A program made the position numbers and the translations under genes. Positions 25,775-34,302 of a stretch of 64,000 nt of DNA are shown here, one piece after another. The notes beneath the pieces are model-generated. The model had not been told where the DNA came from. It worked only from the letters and a program-made list of their open reading frames with translations, and made no database searches. Origin of the DNA: Eutrophocola sp963925675 (GTDB taxonomy: Bacteria > Pseudomonadota > Gammaproteobacteria > Pseudomonadales > Pseudohongiellaceae); assembly GCA_963925675.1 (NCBI GenBank), contig CAWUSW010000026.1, positions 1 to 64,000 on the forward strand, read 5' to 3'. Numbering within the stretch: the stretch's first letter is position 1; each line of letters starts with the position of its first letter.

Positions 25775-27412
25775 TTGAAAACTGAATTCCTGGGTAAGAC
25801 TTTATCGGGTCCCTTTACCGTCCCTTCCGGCATCGTTACCTGTGCCGCCCCTATCATCCAGCGTTTTTTTGAGCAGATGCCCGAAATTGGCGTACTAACC
25901 ACCAAAAGCATTTGTCTGGAACCAAGACTTGGTTATCGCGAGCCGATCCTGAGCCAGTATGCCCCGGGATGTTTCGTGAATGCTGTGGGTCTTACTAATC
26001 CTGGCGCCATCAAGTCAGCAGAATTGCTAGGCGAACTCAAGATTCCAGACGACCGCTTCCTGTTAATTTCTATTTTCGGCGGCAGCGTTGAAGAATATGT
26101 AGAAGTAGCGAAAATTCTGGCGCCATTTGGCGATGGTCTGGAGCTGAACCTGTCATGTCCTCACGCCAAAGGCTATGGCATGGCCATGGGACAGGATCCG
26201 GAATTGGTCAAGGAAATCACCGCTGCAGTGAAAGCTGCTGTCGATGTGCCTGTCATTCCCAAACTGACTCCCAATGTACCAAACTTCGCAGAAATCGCTG
26301 AGGCGGCTGTAGCTGGCGGTGCGGATGCACTGTGTGCCATTAATACCGTTGGTCCAGGTCAGCATACGCGCCATGGTCATGCTGTTTTAAGCAATGGCGA
26401 AGGCGGAATGTCCGGCAAAGGTGTCCTGCCGATTGCGCTGAAATGTGTCAGTCAGGTAAGCCATCTTGATGTGCCGGTAATTGCCTGTGGTGGCTTGTCC
26501 AGTGCAGAGGATATCCGTTCATTCCAGCATGCAGGGGCTACAATATTTGGTGTTGGCTCAGCCTTGATTGGCATGACTACTGATGAGATTGCCCATTATT
26601 TTAAAACCCTGACCAGTGATCTTGAACAAGGCTCTGAAAAAGCAGAATCCCTGGTACGTTACGATATCGACATGGAATTTACACCGATCACCCTGGTGGA
26701 AAACAAACGCATTTGTGACGACATCTGTATTCTTACCTTTGATGGCAAAGTACCGGTGCAAGCCGGAGAGTTCATTTTTCTGTGGATACCCGGTCTGGGG
26801 GAAAAACCTTTTTCTGCACTTACCGATGATCCCTTCTCTCTGGTAGTGATCAATCTGGGACAGTTCACTGAAGCCCTGATGAGTCTGGAACCAGGTACCG
26901 AAGCTTATGTGCGGGGACCTCATGGCATTGCGGCCTCCCCTCCAAAAGATGCCACAATAATGGCGGTCAGCGGCGGAACAGGACTTGCGGCGGTGTATCA
27001 GATTGCCAGAGATTTTTCTGCTAATGGCAATAACAAGGCAGAATTTTTCATCGGCGCACGCAGTAAGGAACGTTTATATTTTGTCGATGAATGTAAAGCC
27101 ATTTGCCCAACACATATTGCCACCGATGATGGCAGTGAAGGCTTCCATGGCGTAGTCACTGAATTATTACGCAGCCGTCTGGCTGAGATTAATCAGGAAG
27201 AGAGGGATAAGCTGGTATTTTACAACTGCGGCCCTGAACCAATGGTCCATGCCGCAATCGCTGTACAAAAAGAATTTTGCCGCCCTGATCAGATATTCAA
27301 TGCTATTGATTACATGACCAAGTGTGGCGTGGGTATCTGTGGTGCGTGCAGCTCAGCCGATGGTCGCAGACTTTGTGTAGATGGCCCTTTTCTTGTCGAC
27401 ACATCACCTTGA
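25775..27412 (+). CDS. Fused dihydroorotate dehydrogenase-like (PyrD 1B) and PyrK-like electron-transfer protein
   Basis: Residues 1-285 form an FMN barrel of the class 1B dihydroorotate dehydrogenase type, with the catalytic Cys in LNLSCPHAKGYG and 'VPVIPKLTPNV', 'VIACGGLSS' for FMN binding. Residues 300-545 match PyrK: an FAD/NAD reductase module (AVSGGTGLAAVYQIA) and a [2Fe-2S] motif, CGVGICGACSSADGRRLC. In most organisms these are two proteins. It starts at TTG (25775) without a strong ribosome binding site; the upstream ATG at 25737 is out of frame. It may act in pyrimidine synthesis using NAD, but gammaproteobacteria usually have a class 2 enzyme, so another dihydropyrimidine-like substrate is possible. 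Confidence 0.85.
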   Translation: MKTEFLGKTLSGPFTVPSGIVTCAAPIIQRFFEQMPEIGVLTTKSICLEPRLGYREPILSQYAPGCFVNAVGLTNPGAIKSAELLGELKIPDDRFLLISIFGGSVEEYVEVAKILAPFGDGLELNLSCPHAKGYGMAMGQDPELVKEITAAVKAAVDVPVIPKLTPNVPNFAEIAEAAVAGGADALCAINTVGPGQHTRHGHAVLSNGEGGMSGKGVLPIALKCVSQVSHLDVPVIACGGLSSAEDIRSFQHAGATIFGVGSALIGMTTDEIAHYFKTLTSDLEQGSEKAESLVRYDIDMEFTPITLVENKRICDDICILTFDGKVPVQAGEFIFLWIPGLGEKPFSALTDDPFSLVVINLGQFTEALMSLEPGTEAYVRGPHGIAASPPKDATIMAVSGGTGLAAVYQIARDFSANGNNKAEFFIGARSKERLYFVDECKAICPTHIATDDGSEGFHGVVTELLRSRLAEINQEERDKLVFYNCGPEPMVHAAIAVQKEFCRPDQIFNAIDYMTKCGVGICGACSSADGRRLCVDGPFLVDTSP

Positions 27413-27426
27413 AAAGAGCTGGCTGG

Positions 27427-28341
27427 TTAAAATACTGAACGACTGGTAACAGTGGTGAGATATTCCAGAGCCGCACCTCCAGCGAGAGAGTTGCCAGAAG
27501 ATTCCAATGCTGGCGACCAGACTGCCACCGAGTATTCACTGGGCAATACTGCAATAATCCCGCCGCCAACACCGCTTTTTGCAGGCAGGCCAACACGGTA
27601 AGCAAACTCCCCCACCGCGTCATAAAGTCCGCAAGTCAACATCAGTGAATTGACTCTTTTTGTTTGTAACGGCGTAAGAATTGTTTCTTCTACTGCACCG
27701 GACATGCCACGGTTGGCGAGAAACATTGATGCTGTCGCCAATTCTGAACAGGTCATGGCAATTGCGCACTGGTGAAAATACAGGTCCATCACTTCATCCA
27801 CATCATTGTGCAGATTGTTTTTGCCTTTCAGGAAGTTGGCCAGGGCTCTGTTGATATACCCGGTTTCAGCTTCTGATGTGGCTACATTTGTATCAAAGCT
27901 GATCTCAAAACTGCCACAAAGTACCTTCATATAATCCAGCAAGGATTTTTTAGGATCTTCCAGGTTTGAAACAAGAATATCACTGATGACCAGAGCACCG
28001 GCATTGATAAACGGATTACGCGGTTTACCCTTTTCATACTCCAGTTGGACCAAAGAGTTAAAAGCATTACCCGACGGTTCCCGCCCTACCCTGCGCCACA
28101 ATTCATCACCGGCAAAACCCATAGCCAGGCTTAAAGTAAATACTTTGGAAATACTCTGGATAGAAAACCTTTCTTCGCAATCGCCAATACTATAAGTATC
28201 GCCACTTACTGTTTTTATTGTCATACCGAATTTATCGGCAGATACACAAGCCAGTGCAGGAATATAATCAGCTACTTTTCCTTTTCCATACAAATCCTTG
28301 ATATGGGAAGGTAATTCCTGAAGTACTTTTTCAAAATCCAT
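27427..28341 (-). CDS. glsA: Glutaminase
   Basis: A serine-dependent glutaminase of the beta-lactamase-like fold that hydrolyses glutamine to glutamate and ammonia. Length is 304 residues, as in E. coli YbaS/YneH. The catalytic Ser63-x2-Lys66 is in FSIQSISKVF; 'KPRNPFINAGALV' and 'GVGGGIIAVLP' are further hallmarks. It converges with the PyrD-PyrK fusion gene, with only 14 bases between stops, and no terminator is visible there. Confidence 0.95.
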   Translation of the reverse strand: MDFEKVLQELPSHIKDLYGKGKVADYIPALACVSADKFGMTIKTVSGDTYSIGDCEERFSIQSISKVFTLSLAMGFAGDELWRRVGREPSGNAFNSLVQLEYEKGKPRNPFINAGALVISDILVSNLEDPKKSLLDYMKVLCGSFEISFDTNVATSEAETGYINRALANFLKGKNNLHNDVDEVMDLYFHQCAIAMTCSELATASMFLANRGMSGAVEETILTPLQTKRVNSLMLTCGLYDAVGEFAYRVGLPAKSGVGGGIIAVLPSEYSVAVWSPALESSGNSLAGGAALEYLTTVTSRSVF

Positions 28342-28366
28342 TGAGTTCCAGTTTTATTAAATGCAC

Positions 28367-29512
28367 TTAATCGCGGTAAGTATTTACCGGTGGGAGCTGA
28401 GCACCAGTTCCCCGCGGTCTTGCTTCTTCTGCGACGACATTCACTCTAAGTGATCCAATTCCATCAATACTGGCTTCGATCACTTCGCCATCCTGCAAAA
28501 AACGTTGTTCTCCACGTACTGATGTACCCATACCGACGCCACCAGAAGTACCATTGTTAAGTACATCACCCGGGTAAAGCGTAATCAGGGAGGAGGCATA
28601 TTCAATCAGTTCATAAAGGGAATGAATCATGTCACCTGCAGTGGCTTCCTGCATTTGCTCTTCACCGATGCTCAAGGTCTGACGCAATTTTTCCATGGGA
28701 TCGCCATAAAATTCCTTGGGTACTATCCAGGGTCCCATTGGCGCAAAGGTGTCATGTCCTTTGCCAACAAACCAGTCCACGCCCTGAAAGCCACCAGGTG
28801 GACGTCCGCCGCGATCACTGATATCCATAGTGACCATGTAGCCAAAAATATAATTTTGCGCCTCTTCTGCACTGACATATTTTGCGGCTTTACCGATAAC
28901 GGTACCAAGCTCAACTTCCCAATCTGTCTGTGTACGTCCATAGGGAATAACTACTGAATCGCCATCACCAATCACAGCGCCGCGAGTCGGTTTCAGAAAT
29001 AGATAAGGTGCACCACGATTTTCCCTGCGTTCACGCCTGGAGTCAGCGATTTCTTCTGGTGTGCCAGTTTCATTTACATGGGTATAGAAATTTACCGCGG
29101 CATTCATGATCTTGCCCGGGTACATAATGGGTGGCAAGGTATCGATGGTATCCAGCACATGAATCCATGCCGGTCTGTCTATATCAAGCAGGTCATTGAG
29201 TACCAGGTAATTGGCGATTTCATACAAGCGACGTTTCAGCCCATATTCATAGCGTTCAATTAAATCGATCATGTCATCAGGCATTGGCAGTTCAGGTACC
29301 ATGCCTGTATTTTCCAGGCTGGCATTTGCTGCATCAAGCTCTACGATCAAGGCATCGCGAAATACCAGACCTACTTCTGCAGATCCATTGATAGAGAATG
29401 TCCCTACTTTGAAGGGCTCAAGAATTTCGTCTGAGCTTTGAGCGAAAAGTGAAGTGGTGAAAGAAAATAAAAGAACTGCTGACAACAGCCTGATTGTTTT
29501 ACCTGCAAACAT
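28367..29512 (-). CDS. Exported fumarylacetoacetate hydrolase-family protein
   Basis: The C-terminal 260 residues are an FAH-fold hydrolase. 'FLKPTRGAVIG', the metal ligands in DWEVELGTVIG (Glu, Glu) and MDISDRGG (Asp), and Lys in WFVGKGHD are present, with 'GDVLNNGTSGGVG' near the end. Unusually, residues 1-24 form a clear signal peptide ending in LFAQSS, which predicts a periplasmic enzyme although the family is normally cytoplasmic. Residues 25-125 are an extra helical region. The family cleaves C-C bonds of beta-diketo acids or acts as decarboxylase or isomerase. It lies 25 bases upstream of the glutaminase start, so the two may be co-transcribed. Confidence 0.88.
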   Translation of the reverse strand: MFAGKTIRLLSAVLLFSFTTSLFAQSSDEILEPFKVGTFSINGSAEVGLVFRDALIVELDAANASLENTGMVPELPMPDDMIDLIERYEYGLKRRLYEIANYLVLNDLLDIDRPAWIHVLDTIDTLPPIMYPGKIMNAAVNFYTHVNETGTPEEIADSRRERRENRGAPYLFLKPTRGAVIGDGDSVVIPYGRTQTDWEVELGTVIGKAAKYVSAEEAQNYIFGYMVTMDISDRGGRPPGGFQGVDWFVGKGHDTFAPMGPWIVPKEFYGDPMEKLRQTLSIGEEQMQEATAGDMIHSLYELIEYASSLITLYPGDVLNNGTSGGVGMGTSVRGEQRFLQDGEVIEASIDGIGSLRVNVVAEEARPRGTGAQLPPVNTYRD

Positions 29513-29561
29513 GATCCATCCCCCTGGTCATTTTTTGAAATACTTTTTTATAGAGAGGAAG

Positions 29562-29577
29562 TGTCACTCGGGTGACA
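29562..29577. promoter_or_regulatory. 16-bp palindrome upstream of the FAH-family gene
   Basis: TGTCAC (29562-29567) and GTGACA (29572-29577) flank TCGG. It lies 50 bases upstream of the ATG of the FAH-family gene on the minus strand and may be an operator, or an outlying part of the heptad element beside it. Confidence 0.35.
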
Positions 29578-29590
29578 GGGATGTGTCAAG

Positions 29591-29657
29591 CAAGTCACAA
29601 GCATATGCTTGTGACTTGTAACTTGTAACTTGTGACTTGTGACTTGTGACTTGTGAC
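29591..29657. repeat. 28-bp perfect palindrome with a seven-unit TTGTGAC heptad array
   Basis: CAAGTCACAAGCAT (29591-29604) and ATGCTTGTGACTTG (29605-29618) form a perfect palindrome. From 29609 there are seven consecutive heptads TTGTGAC or TTGTAAC, the last ending in the first base of the stop triplet (CTA, 29657-29659) of the minus-strand aminotransferase gene. The array therefore begins right at that gene's stop codon and fills the gap to the FAH gene leader. Confidence 0.85.
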
Positions 29658-30832
29658 TAGTTTTTATAAACAGCCTGTGCTGCAGCAACAGCCTTACCGC
29701 TATTAATGCTAGCGCCCATATCGGTCAAAACAGCATCAAGAGCGCCAAGGAAAATCAAAACGTTAGTTTTACAGCTACTTTGCCCCATCAAACCAACACG
29801 CCATACTTTACCGGCCAGTGCACCAAGACCAGCACCTATTTCCAGGTTGTAGTCGTTTAGCAGAGCTGCGCGAACCTTCGCCTCTTCGACACCTTCCGGT
29901 ATGGTCACAGAATTAAGTTGTGGCAAGCGATATTCAGGGGCTACAACGAAACTCAGACCCATGGCTTCCACACCTGCGGCAAGTGCCTTGTGATGATAGG
30001 CATGACGAGCCCAGGCATTTTCAAGACCTTCTTCTTCAAGCATTACCAGGGATTCATGTAAGCCGTACATGCTATTTACCGGGGCAGTATGATGATACGC
30101 ACGGGCACCTTCACCCCAATATCCCATCACCAGGTTCATATCCAGAAACCAGCTTTGTACTTTTGTTTTACGATTGCTGATCACTTCTACTGCTCTGTCA
30201 CCGAAACTTACTGGTGATATACCAGGAGGGCAGGAAAGACATTTCTGCGTGCCGGAATAAATTGCATCAATTCCCCAACCATCGACGTCGAGTTCAATGC
30301 CAGCAAGGCCTGTAACGCTGTCTACCAATGACAAACAATCATATTTATGTGCCAGTGCGGTTAATTCTTTTGCATCACTGCGAGCACCTGTTGAAGTCTC
30401 AGCATGCACAAAGGCCAGCACTTTTGCGTCGGGATTCGCTTTCAGAGCATCTTCCACTTTATTGAGATCAACAGGGGCACCCCAATCGTCCTGCACCATT
30501 ACCGGATGTGCACCACAACGTTCTACATTTTCTTTCATGCGTCCGCCAAACACCCCGTTCTGGCAAACCACTGCTTTATCGCCTGGTTCAAGAAGATTAT
30601 AGAAGCAGGTTTCCATACCAGCTGAACCAGGCGCTGAGACAGGAATAGTTAATTTGTTATTAGTCTGGAAGGCATACTGAAGCAAGCTTTTAATATCATC
30701 CATAAGACCCACAAATGCAGGATCAAGATGGCCAATGGTTGGAGCACCCATAGCAGCAGTAACGCGGGGGTTTACATCAGAAGGTCCGGGCCCCATCAAG
30801 GTTCGAAGCGGCGGATGGAAGGATTTACTCAT
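29657..30832 (-). CDS. Class V aminotransferase (alanine/serine-glyoxylate aminotransferase type)
   Basis: A PLP enzyme of 391 residues that converts glyoxylate to glycine using alanine or serine. The N terminus 'MGPGPSDVNPRV' and 'GHLDPAF' are typical; Asp171 (LVDSVTG) and the PLP-binding Lys197 (YSGTQKCLSCPPG) are present, and 'WRVGLMGQSS' near the end is the usual substrate-carboxylate Arg region. It lies between the ribosomal alpha operon and the heptad repeat and is transcribed in the same direction as the ribosomal genes, separated by a terminator. Confidence 0.92.
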   Translation of the reverse strand: MSKSFHPPLRTLMGPGPSDVNPRVTAAMGAPTIGHLDPAFVGLMDDIKSLLQYAFQTNNKLTIPVSAPGSAGMETCFYNLLEPGDKAVVCQNGVFGGRMKENVERCGAHPVMVQDDWGAPVDLNKVEDALKANPDAKVLAFVHAETSTGARSDAKELTALAHKYDCLSLVDSVTGLAGIELDVDGWGIDAIYSGTQKCLSCPPGISPVSFGDRAVEVISNRKTKVQSWFLDMNLVMGYWGEGARAYHHTAPVNSMYGLHESLVMLEEEGLENAWARHAYHHKALAAGVEAMGLSFVVAPEYRLPQLNSVTIPEGVEEAKVRAALLNDYNLEIGAGLGALAGKVWRVGLMGQSSCKTNVLIFLGALDAVLTDMGASINSGKAVAAAQAVYKN

Positions 30833-30883
30833 GGTTCTATCTCGCTATATTCACGTTAATATAATTTTCAATTTTCGGAAATA

Positions 30884-30909
30884 AAAAAAGCCGAAAAGAC
30901 GGCTTTTTT
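30884..30909 (-). terminator. Intrinsic terminator of the alpha operon
   Basis: AAAAAAGCCG (30884-30893) and CGGCTTTTTT (30900-30909) form a perfect stem around AAAAGA; on either strand the stem ends in a U run. It lies 29 bases after the rplQ stop on the minus strand. Confidence 0.9.
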
Positions 30910-30937
30910 CTGCAACTGCTCAACTCTGCGCTACCTG

Positions 30938-31333
30938 TCAGGATTCTTCGACACCATCATAGTCTAAGTCTTCTTCAGGACGGTCAACGAGTTCAACATA
31001 AGCCATAGGTGCTTTGTCACCGGTACGTAAGCCACATTTGATAATGCGCAGGTAACCACCAGGGCGTTCAACATAACGCGGACCAATTTCTGTGAACAAC
31101 TTGCCAACAGATTCCTTGTCACGCAAGCGGGAAAAAGCCAGTCTGCGGTTAGCAACACTGTCCTGCTTGGCTAAAGTTATCAGCGGCTCAGCATAGCCAC
31201 GCAGTTCCTTGGCTTTAGCCAAAGTTGTTTTAATGATTTCGTGTTCAACCAGGGATGAAGTCATATTGCGAAACATCGCTTTACGATGACTACTGTTCCT
31301 GTTGAGCTGACGCCCACTATGTCTATGACGCAT
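30938..31333 (-). CDS. rplQ: 50S ribosomal protein L17
   Basis: Recognised by its N terminus MRHRHSGRQLNRNSSHR and 'MFRNMTSSLVEHEIIKTT'. L17 binds 23S rRNA near the tunnel exit. At 131 residues it is near the E. coli length (127), with a short acidic C-terminal tail, YDGVEES. It is the last gene of the ribosomal run; the gap before it (31334-31505) holds an inverted-repeat element. Confidence 0.97.
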   Translation of the reverse strand: MRHRHSGRQLNRNSSHRKAMFRNMTSSLVEHEIIKTTLAKAKELRGYAEPLITLAKQDSVANRRLAFSRLRDKESVGKLFTEIGPRYVERPGGYLRIIKCGLRTGDKAPMAYVELVDRPEEDLDYDGVEES

Positions 31334-31385
31334 GGTCTTATTTCCTAAAAATAACTATTTAAACTTTCTATAATTCCCACTATTC

Positions 31386-31507
31386 AGGAGCGTTATGAGT
31401 GCCGGTGAGACGAGGCGGAAGCAAATTTTTGAGGGAGTTTACAGTTTTTGTAAATGACCGACTAAAAATTTACTTTCAACGACGTATAACCAAGCGCAAT
31501 AGCTCCT
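31386..31507. repeat. 122-bp imperfect inverted-repeat element between rpoA and rplQ
   Basis: The ends are AGGAGC (31386-31391) and GCTCCT (31502-31507). Inside, two arms of about 40 bases (31404-31442 and 31450-31491) are mostly complementary, sharing for instance GGT..A.ACG, GAA.G and AAATTTTT (31424-31430 region and its mate at 31463-31470), and meet at a short loop near 31443-31449. The right end overlaps the TAG stop codon of rpoA (CTA at 31506-31508). The form is that of a small non-autonomous mobile element. Confidence 0.7.
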
Positions 31508-32504
31508 AAGCTGCCCGTTCGCTAAGTTTGAGAGAGGAAGGAGGCCAGTTTTCAAGGCGCAGACCAAGGGATAATCCTTTAGAGGCCAATACGTCTTTAA
31601 TTTCTGTCAGTGATTTTTTACCCAGGTTAGGGGTTTTCAGCAATTCCACTTCGGTGCGCTGAATCAAATCACCAATGTAATAAATATTTTCTGCTTTAAG
31701 GCAGTTAGCTGATCGAACGGTAAGTTCCAGATCATCAACCGGACGCAGCAGGATAGGATCAATCTTGTCTTCCTGTTGCTCTGGTTCTTTAATCGCATCG
31801 CTTTTGAGATCAACAAAAACACTCAGTTGATGCTGCATGATAGAAGCCGCCTGACGAATAGCTTCTTCTGGATCAATTGTGCCGTTAGTTTCAAGCTCCA
31901 AAACCAGTTTATCCAGGTCCGTACGCTGTTCTACACGTGCATTCTCGACTGAATAAGTAACGGAATTAACCGGCGTGTAGGATGCATCAAGCATCAGTTT
32001 GCCTACAGCACGAGTTTCATCATCTGCATCGATTCTTGTATCAACAGGTGCATAACCGCGACCAACACCAATTTTAATGTGCATGTTGATAGCACCATTT
32101 TCATTCAGGTTACAGATAAGGTGCTCAGGATTAATAATTTCAACATCCTGTTCCAAAGTAATATCACCGGCAGTAACCGGACCTTTACCACTTTTGTTCA
32201 GATTAAGAACAACTTCATCTTTACCTTCTAGAATAACAGCCAGACCTTTAAGGTTCAGGATGATTTCAATGACATCTTCCTGCACACCCTCAATTGTGCT
32301 GTATTCATGAACTACACCATCAATTTCCACTTCTTCTACGGCACAACCAGGCATGGAGGATAATAAAATCCTGCGCAAGGCATTGCCCAGTGTATGGCCG
32401 AAGCCTCTTTCCAATGGCTCCAGTACTACTTTTGAATGACACTTATCAAATTCTTCAACCTGAATAACTTGAGGTGTCAGAAAGTCAGCTAACGAAATTT
32501 GCAT
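31506..32504 (-). CDS. rpoA: RNA polymerase alpha subunit
   Basis: The assembly platform of RNA polymerase. The N-terminal domain (1-235) holds 'EPLERGFGHTLGNALRRILLSSMPG'. The C-terminal domain (250-320) holds 'LELTVRSANCLKAENIYYIGDL' and 'LTEIKDVLASKGLSLGLRLENWPP', which bind UP elements and activators. Length is 332 residues (E. coli 329). It sits in the normal place between rpsD and rplQ. Its TAG stop is shared with the end of the inverted-repeat element. Confidence 0.98.
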   Translation of the reverse strand: MQISLADFLTPQVIQVEEFDKCHSKVVLEPLERGFGHTLGNALRRILLSSMPGCAVEEVEIDGVVHEYSTIEGVQEDVIEIILNLKGLAVILEGKDEVVLNLNKSGKGPVTAGDITLEQDVEIINPEHLICNLNENGAINMHIKIGVGRGYAPVDTRIDADDETRAVGKLMLDASYTPVNSVTYSVENARVEQRTDLDKLVLELETNGTIDPEEAIRQAASIMQHQLSVFVDLKSDAIKEPEQQEDKIDPILLRPVDDLELTVRSANCLKAENIYYIGDLIQRTEVELLKTPNLGKKSLTEIKDVLASKGLSLGLRLENWPPSSLKLSERAA

Positions 32505-32537
32505 GGAATTCCTCTCAGACCTGGTAATGACTGAACG

Positions 32538-33158
32538 TTATTTCGAGTAAAGCTCAACGATCAAGCTTTCATTGATTTCGGAAGACAGTTCACTGCGCTC
32601 CGGCTTGTTTTTGAAAACACCTTCTAACTTGTCAATGTTCACATCAATCCACTCATTTTGGAGTCGACTTGCAGCCTGATCTAGAGCTGATTTGATGCGC
32701 ATCTGGTTTTTGGCTTTTTCACGAACTGTAATGACATCGCCATCAGAAACTTGGTAAGAAGCAATATTGACAGTTTGTCCATTTACCTGGATTGCCTTGT
32801 GAGAAACCAGCTGTCTGGCTTCTGCACGAGTGGCACCAAAACCAATTCGATAAACAACATTGTCCAATCTTGATTCAAGAAGCTGCAGCAGGTTTTCACC
32901 GGTAGCACCTTTCAAACGAGCTGCTTCCTTATAGTAATTACGGAACTGCTTTTCAAGTACACCATACATACGGCGCACTTTCTGCTTTTCACGCAACTGC
33001 ACACCATAATCGGACAAACGTGAACGGCGGTTGCCATGTTGTCCAGGTACAGCTTCAAGATTACATTTATCATCCAGTGCACGTACGCCACTCTTCAGGA
33101 AAAGATCAGTACCTTCCCTTCTGGATAATTTACATTTTGGTCCTATGTATCGTGCCAT
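32538..33158 (-). CDS. rpsD: 30S ribosomal protein S4
   Basis: A primary 16S rRNA-binding protein; in E. coli it also represses translation of the alpha operon. 'ARYIGPKCKLSRREGTDLFLKSG' at the N terminus and the S4 RNA-binding domain ('RLDNVVYRIGFGATRAEARQLVSHKAIQVNG') are clear. It has 206 residues, the E. coli length. The N-terminal zinc-type Cys cluster of some S4 proteins is absent. Confidence 0.97.
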   Translation of the reverse strand: MARYIGPKCKLSRREGTDLFLKSGVRALDDKCNLEAVPGQHGNRRSRLSDYGVQLREKQKVRRMYGVLEKQFRNYYKEAARLKGATGENLLQLLESRLDNVVYRIGFGATRAEARQLVSHKAIQVNGQTVNIASYQVSDGDVITVREKAKNQMRIKSALDQAASRLQNEWIDVNIDKLEGVFKNKPERSELSSEINESLIVELYSK

Positions 33159-33227
33159 ACTATATTTTCCAGTTTTCTCTTATCTTTTGTCTTTTTAAAC
33201 TTTAATCTTTTAACTCAATATAAGCTG

Positions 33228-33617
33228 TTATACGCGTCGACGTTTTGGTGGTCGGCATCCATTATGAGGAATAGGCGTGACATCAGTAATATTGCTAATT
33301 TTCAGACCACAGGAATTCAGTGCTCTGACAGCAGATTCACGTCCAGGTCCTGGACCATTCACCCTCACATCTACATTTTTAAGACTGTAGGCTTCAACAG
33401 CAGCTTTACCAGCACGTTCTGCTGCAACCTGTGCCGCAAACGGGGTGCTCTTTCTTGAGCCACGGAATCCAGAACCGCCAGAGGTTGCCCAGGTCAGTGC
33501 ATTACCCTGACGATCAGTAATAGTAATAATCGTATTATTAAATGACGCATGGATGTGTGCCACGCCATCATTGACGGCTACTCTTGCTTTCTTGCGAGTT
33601 GCTCCGGGTTTAGCCAT
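33228..33617 (-). CDS. rpsK: 30S ribosomal protein S11
   Basis: Identified by 'HIHASFNNTIITITDRQGNAL', 'GFRGSRKSTPFAAQVAAE' and the basic end 'HNGCRPPKRRRV'. It forms part of the platform of the small subunit near the E site. At 129 residues it has the standard length. It lies between rpsM and rpsD in the normal alpha order. Confidence 0.97.
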   Translation of the reverse strand: MAKPGATRKKARVAVNDGVAHIHASFNNTIITITDRQGNALTWATSGGSGFRGSRKSTPFAAQVAAERAGKAAVEAYSLKNVDVRVNGPGPGRESAVRALNSCGLKISNITDVTPIPHNGCRPPKRRRV

Positions 33618-33703
33618 TTACTGTTCTTCCTGTATTAACTATTTTCGTTCTGTTCTTTTCGTACTGTTTTTAAAACTATTTCAAAAACAGTGACTGTTAA
33701 TGC

Positions 33704-34060
33704 TTATCTACGAATTGGCTTACGTGGCCCTTTACGAGTTCTTGCATTGGTTTTGGTTCGCTGACCATTAACCGGCAGACTACGACGATGACGTATACCA
33801 CGATAGGAGCCCAAATCCATCAAACGCTTGATGTTCATGGAGATTTCACGACGTAAATCACCTTCAACAGTCATTTTAGTAATTTCATTTCGGATAGAGT
33901 CAAGCTGCTCTTCACTAAGATCACTTACTTTAGTGTTCGGTGTAATACCGGTCATATCACACAGTGCTTGTGCTTTTGTAGGACCAATACCGAATACATA
34001 ACGCAGTGAAATCACGATATGTTTGTTATCTGGTATGTTGACTCCGGCAATACGGGCCAT
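33704..34060 (-). CDS. rpsM: 30S ribosomal protein S13
   Basis: 'MARIAGVNIPDNKHIVISLRYVFGIG' and the end 'NARTRKGPRKPIRR' identify S13, which contacts the P-site tRNA and the large subunit (bridge B1). It has 118 residues. It is the first gene of the alpha segment; a hairpin just upstream may be the S4 repressor target. Confidence 0.97.
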   Translation of the reverse strand: MARIAGVNIPDNKHIVISLRYVFGIGPTKAQALCDMTGITPNTKVSDLSEEQLDSIRNEITKMTVEGDLRREISMNIKRLMDLGSYRGIRHRRSLPVNGQRTKTNARTRKGPRKPIRR

Positions 34061-34083
34061 ATGCTAACTCCAATGTTTCTTTT

Positions 34084-34105
34084 GTTAACAGCTTTGCTAG
34101 TTAAC
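34084..34105 (-). promoter_or_regulatory. Leader hairpin upstream of rpsM
   Basis: GTTAAC (34084-34089) and GTTAAC (34100-34105), with AGC/GCT between, form a hairpin 24 bases upstream of the rpsM start. In E. coli, S4 binds a pseudoknot here to repress the alpha genes; equivalence is inferred from position only. The rest of the 242-base gap 34061-34302 shows no gene. Confidence 0.35.
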
Positions 34106-34302
34106 GTTATTTGGTAACGATAATTTGCAAGGTTATCTGTTTAGTAAAATATCTATAAGTATTAGTTACTTATCTATATTATTTGTTCATTATTCAGTCG
34201 TTTGTCGTTGTTCTTCAATGCAGCCTGCGGATGCCAGTAAAAAAGCGCGCTAGCTTATCGTCTGGCCTGTTAAAAATCAAGCTAACAGACAAACTGGGTA
34301 AT

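Noticed and set aside
29591..29657. CRISPR-like array
   Set aside because: The units are 7 bases and contiguous with no spacers, and no cas genes are present.
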